Of a stretch of DNA of 49,095 nt, positions 46,513 through 49,095 are shown piece by piece. Positions within the stretch are counted from its first letter, which is position 1, and every line of letters begins with the position of its first letter. A program made the position numbers and the translations under genes. Location: assembly GCA_015063485.1 (NCBI GenBank), contig SVUA01000011.1, positions 1-49,095 of the forward strand, given 5' to 3'. Under the pieces are notes generated by a model that saw nothing but the letters and a program-made list of their open reading frames with translations, was not told the DNA's origin and made no database searches. This DNA is from Oscillospiraceae bacterium. Its GTDB lineage: Bacteria; Bacillota; Clostridia; Oscillospirales; CAG-272.

Positions 46513-48690
46513 ATGAAAAAAAGCAACGTTGACATTAACGCTTTGATAGACTCAATGACATTAAAAGAAAAAGTAGGTCAGCTCGTCCAATTTACATCGC
46601 ATTTCTTTATTAAAAGTAATGAATCCCTCACGGGTCCTGCCGAACAAATGGGTGTTGCTCCCGAAGATCTCTACACGGTAGGAAGCGTCATAGGCTTTTC
46701 CGAGGCCAAGGATATGATAGGGATCCAAGACAAGCATTTAAAAGAAGACCCGCATAAGATCCCCCTTATGTTTATGATGGACGTTATTCACGGTTACCGA
46801 ACAATATATCCCATTCTTCTCGGTCTTTGCGGTTCATTTGACCCTGAGCTTGTAAAGGAGTGCTCTCGCATGGCGGCAAAGGAAGCCTCGGCAAGCGGTG
46901 TGCAAGTGACCTTTACTCCCATGGTAGATTACGTAAGAGATATCCGTTGGGGTCGCGTTATGGAAAGCTGCGGTGAAGATCCCTATTTAGCAAGTATAAT
47001 GGGCGCAGCTCAAGTAGAGGCTATACAAGGGGGCGACATTTCCTCACCCGAGCATCTTGCCGCTTGTGTCAAGCACTTTGCGGCGTACGGCGGTGCGGAA
47101 GCGGGACGAGATTACAACACGGTAGACGCTTCCGAACGCGCTTTGCGGGAATATTATTTTCCTGCCTACAAGGCTTGCGTTGACGCAGGCGTAAAGATGC
47201 TTATGCCCTCTTTCAACTCTTTGAACGGAGTACCCTCTACCGCTAACAAGTGGCTTATGCAAAATGTTCTCCGAGACGAGTGGGGCTTTGACGGTTTGGT
47301 CATAAGCGACTGGGGCGCTGTTCACGAGCTGTGTATTCACGGAGTAGCCGAAAACCACAGACAAGCCTCCGAGATGGCATTTTCAAACGGCTGCCATATC
47401 GACATGATGGCGGGAGCATATTATCACAATCTCGAAAAGCTCGTTAAAGACGGAAAGATATCCGAGGAAGCAATAAACGATGCTGTCAGACGAGTTCTTG
47501 AGCTAAAGAAAGAACTCGGACTGTTCGAAGATCCTTATCACAACGCATCTCCCGAAAAAGAAAACAGCTTGGCGCTCTGCGACGCGCACAGAGCAATAGC
47601 CTTGCGCGCGGCAGAGGAATCCTCTGTACTTTTGAAAAACGACGGCGTTCTTCCCTTTTCCACCGATCACAAGAAAATAGCACTTATAGGTCCATTTGCG
47701 CAAGCCAAAGAAATTATCGGTCCTTGGTCGTGCCACGGCAAGAGTGAAGAATCGACTACCGTTGAGGAGGGCGTAAAGAACCTCCTTCCCAACTCCGATA
47801 TAATCTCGGTAACCGCTTGTTCTTTCATATGGAACGACACAGACACGAGTGGATTCGAAGAAGCGATAAATGCCGCAAAGAACGCCGATGCGGTAATTCT
47901 ATGTTTAGGTGAGCCCGAGAATTATTCGGGTGAAGGAAACTGCAGAACCGATCCGAGTCTCCCCGGTGTTCAATCCAAGCTTGCAAATCAGATCGCAAAA
48001 GTAAACAAAAATACCGCCGCTCTCATCTTTAGCGGCAGACCTCTTGTTCTGACCGATATCAATGATTCTGTTCCCGCCATCATGCAAATGTGGTTCCCGG
48101 GAACAGAGGGAGGCAGTGCCGCGGCAAATCTCCTCTTTGGAAAAGCAAATCCTTGCGGAAAGGTAGTCATGAGCTTCCCGAAATCCGTCGGTCAATGTCC
48201 CATCTATTACAACCATTATTCGACAGGTCGTCCGAAGAAAGCAAAATATGAAAACGAGTACAAGCCCTTCCGCTCAAATTATATCGATTGCGGAAATCTT
48301 CCCCTTTATTCTTTCGGACACGGACTCTCTTATTCGAATTTCGTATACGAATCATTGACGCTTGACAAGGATACATTTAAGGAAGGCGAGGAACTGACCG
48401 TATCCGTAACGATATACAACGACAGCGAATATGCGGGAAAAGAGGTCGTTCAGCTCTACTTACAAGATCTCGTAGCTTCTGCCGCGCGCCCTGTTCAATC
48501 GCTTATAGCGTTTGAAAAGGTCGAGTTTGCTCCTCATGAAAGAAAGGTCGTTACATTTAAGATCGTTGAACCTATGCTTCGTTTTTACGATGCGTATTGC
48601 AATTTCATTTCCGAAGAAGGCAAGTTCACCGTATCTTGCGGACGCGCGGATGCTCTGCTCCACACAACAGAATTTACATTAAAAAAATAA
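46513..48690 (+). CDS. GH3 beta-glucosidase-type glycosidase
   Basis: A 725-residue glycoside hydrolase of family 3, BglX-like. The N-terminal barrel has MMDVIHGYRTIYP, RWGRVMESCGEDPYL and KHFAAYGGAEAGRDYN; the nucleophile D266 is in LVISDWGAV. The second, alpha/beta-sandwich domain follows (VLLKNDGVLPF, CLGEPENYSGEG with the likely acid/base Glu) and a C-terminal fibronectin III-like domain (YAGKEVVQLYLQD) ends it. No signal peptide is present, so unlike BglX of E. coli it works in the cytoplasm on imported oligosaccharides. GGAG precedes the ATG. Third gene of the operon, 41 bases behind the secreted protein. Confidence 0.92.
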   Translation: MKKSNVDINALIDSMTLKEKVGQLVQFTSHFFIKSNESLTGPAEQMGVAPEDLYTVGSVIGFSEAKDMIGIQDKHLKEDPHKIPLMFMMDVIHGYRTIYPILLGLCGSFDPELVKECSRMAAKEASASGVQVTFTPMVDYVRDIRWGRVMESCGEDPYLASIMGAAQVEAIQGGDISSPEHLAACVKHFAAYGGAEAGRDYNTVDASERALREYYFPAYKACVDAGVKMLMPSFNSLNGVPSTANKWLMQNVLRDEWGFDGLVISDWGAVHELCIHGVAENHRQASEMAFSNGCHIDMMAGAYYHNLEKLVKDGKISEEAINDAVRRVLELKKELGLFEDPYHNASPEKENSLALCDAHRAIALRAAEESSVLLKNDGVLPFSTDHKKIALIGPFAQAKEIIGPWSCHGKSEESTTVEEGVKNLLPNSDIISVTACSFIWNDTDTSGFEEAINAAKNADAVILCLGEPENYSGEGNCRTDPSLPGVQSKLANQIAKVNKNTAALIFSGRPLVLTDINDSVPAIMQMWFPGTEGGSAAANLLFGKANPCGKVVMSFPKSVGQCPIYYNHYSTGRPKKAKYENEYKPFRSNYIDCGNLPLYSFGHGLSYSNFVYESLTLDKDTFKEGEELTVSVTIYNDSEYAGKEVVQLYLQDLVASAARPVQSLIAFEKVEFAPHERKVVTFKIVEPMLRFYDAYCNFISEEGKFTVSCGRADALLHTTEFTLKK

Positions 48691-48755
48691 ACACAAAAAA
48701 GATCTGCAAGGGGTGTCTTCCATAAAGCAGTTTTTTCCTGCCGAGAAAATCAATC

Positions 48756-48807
48756 TCGTAGGGGCGTTCTTTGAACGCCCGCTGGCGAACGCAGTTCGCC
48801 CCTACGA
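48756..48807. repeat. 52-base dispersed repeat with nested hairpins
   Basis: Terminal arms TCGTAGGGGCG (48756-48766) and CGCCCCTACGA (48797-48807). Inside are two further perfect hairpins: GGGCGTTC/GAACGCCC (48762-48780) and GGCGAAC/GTTCGCC (48784-48800). The whole can fold in a cloverleaf. The type (TAGGGGCG...CGCCCCTA) is widespread between genes in gut Clostridia. Confidence 0.8.
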
Positions 48808-48809
48808 TC

Positions 48810-48841
48810 AAAAGGACAGAGAGCAAATCTCTGTCCTTTTT
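48810..48841 (+). terminator. terminator behind the GH3 operon
   Basis: Arms AAAAGGACAGAGA (48810-48822) and TCTCTGTCCTTTT (48828-48840) with a five-base loop and five T at the end. It lies after the repeat, not directly behind the GH3 stop. Confidence 0.85.
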
Positions 48842-49035
48842 CACATGCCTTGCCCCGCAAGGTATATCGGGTTATACTTTTTTGATGTACTGTCGGGTGG
48901 TAATAAGCCTCCCTTGTGTAAAGGGAGCCTTCGGTTTGTGCGCCCCAAACGTTTGCCAATTTTCCTAACAAGCACTGCATTTGTAGGCACAATGCTTAAA
49001 TATGATAAGAGAGATTCCTCCGCTTACACGGTAGA
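48842..49035. repeat. intergenic stretch with small hairpins
   Basis: No gene is supported. CCTTGC/GCAAGG (48848-48862) and CTCCCTT/AAAGGGAG (about 48910-48928) are small hairpins of the kind seen in dispersed intergenic repeats (GCCTCCCTTGTGTAAAGGGAG type). The remainder shows nothing I can name. Confidence 0.45.
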
Positions 49036-49095
49036 TCAGCTCTCATACTCGGTCTCAAAATCCTTCCAAGGAATATTGACAGTTGCTTCATCCTG
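49036..49095 (-). CDS. possible C-terminus of a gene beyond the window
   Basis: A minus-strand frame runs in from the window end and stops at 49036, encoding ATVNIPWKDFETEYES and the stop. Only 19 residues are visible, so the call rests on the lack of other explanation and on an acidic, protein-like composition. No family. Confidence 0.3.
   Translation of the reverse strand, partial: QDEATVNIPWKDFETEYES

Overview
The window looks like chromosome from a spore-forming Firmicute of the class Clostridia, probably an uncultivated gut anaerobe. The evidence is a full-length Spo0A, the order rpmG-secE-nusG-rplK-rplA, RNase Y, DUF4317 and DUF1934 proteins, a two-cluster ferredoxin, many sigma-A promoters of the form TTGACA-17-TATAAT, and several glycan-use genes. 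Genus cannot be set from the sequence alone. No rRNA, tRNA, CRISPR array, intact insertion sequence or prophage was seen.

Region by region. (1) 1-2450 is a decayed accessory patch: a SpoVT/AbrB start fragment, AT-rich small ORFs, and an RHS (YD-repeat) core fragment that has lost its toxin except for a short out-of-frame tail, followed by an intact DUF4304-type immunity gene. Related dispersed repeats sit exactly at the stop codons of two small genes here. (2) 2454-9467 holds DUF4317, a helical bundle protein, a PfkB sugar-phosphate kinase, a beta-helix surface protein, a DeoR regulator and a metallo-beta-lactamase-fold protein. The surface protein is expressed from a second, broken copy of the deoR promoter and start, and ends at the same palindrome as deoR. 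(3) 9710-22917 holds an M20 peptidase, an EEP phosphatase/nuclease, an acyltransferase-like protein, an AraC regulator divergent from a GH36 alpha-galactosidase plus DMT transporter, recG, a BspA-type LRR lipoprotein and a tRNA-modification operon. (4) 23004-32769 holds ferredoxin, flotillin, a serine hydrolase, a heterodimeric ABC exporter behind a DUF1934 gene, galT and a cytidylate-kinase-like gene. (5) 33149-39562 holds a zinc-ribbon membrane protein, spo0A, an ADP-ribosylglycohydrolase, a DD-carboxypeptidase coupled to an AraC gene, and a DUF4886 hydrolase. (6) 39694-43830 is the core rny and rpmG-secE-nusG-rplK-rplA block. (7) 43872-48690 is a three-gene operon (lipoprotein tyrosine phosphatase, secreted Ig-like protein, GH3 glycosidase), followed by repeat-rich DNA.

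How the genes fit together. Much of the window serves carbohydrate use (GH36, GH3, GalT, PfkB kinase, with AraC and DeoR regulators) next to housekeeping information genes. The most unusual parts are the deoR-derived leader of the surface protein, the RHS/immunity relic framed by repeats, two sites where hairpins overlap expression signals (36406-36446 and 17221-17259), a possible 11-codon leader peptide ahead of rpmG, and the L11/L1 operon that ends without rplJ-rplL. I did not find a complete new defence or mobile system. All identifications are by reading motifs; no search was run.
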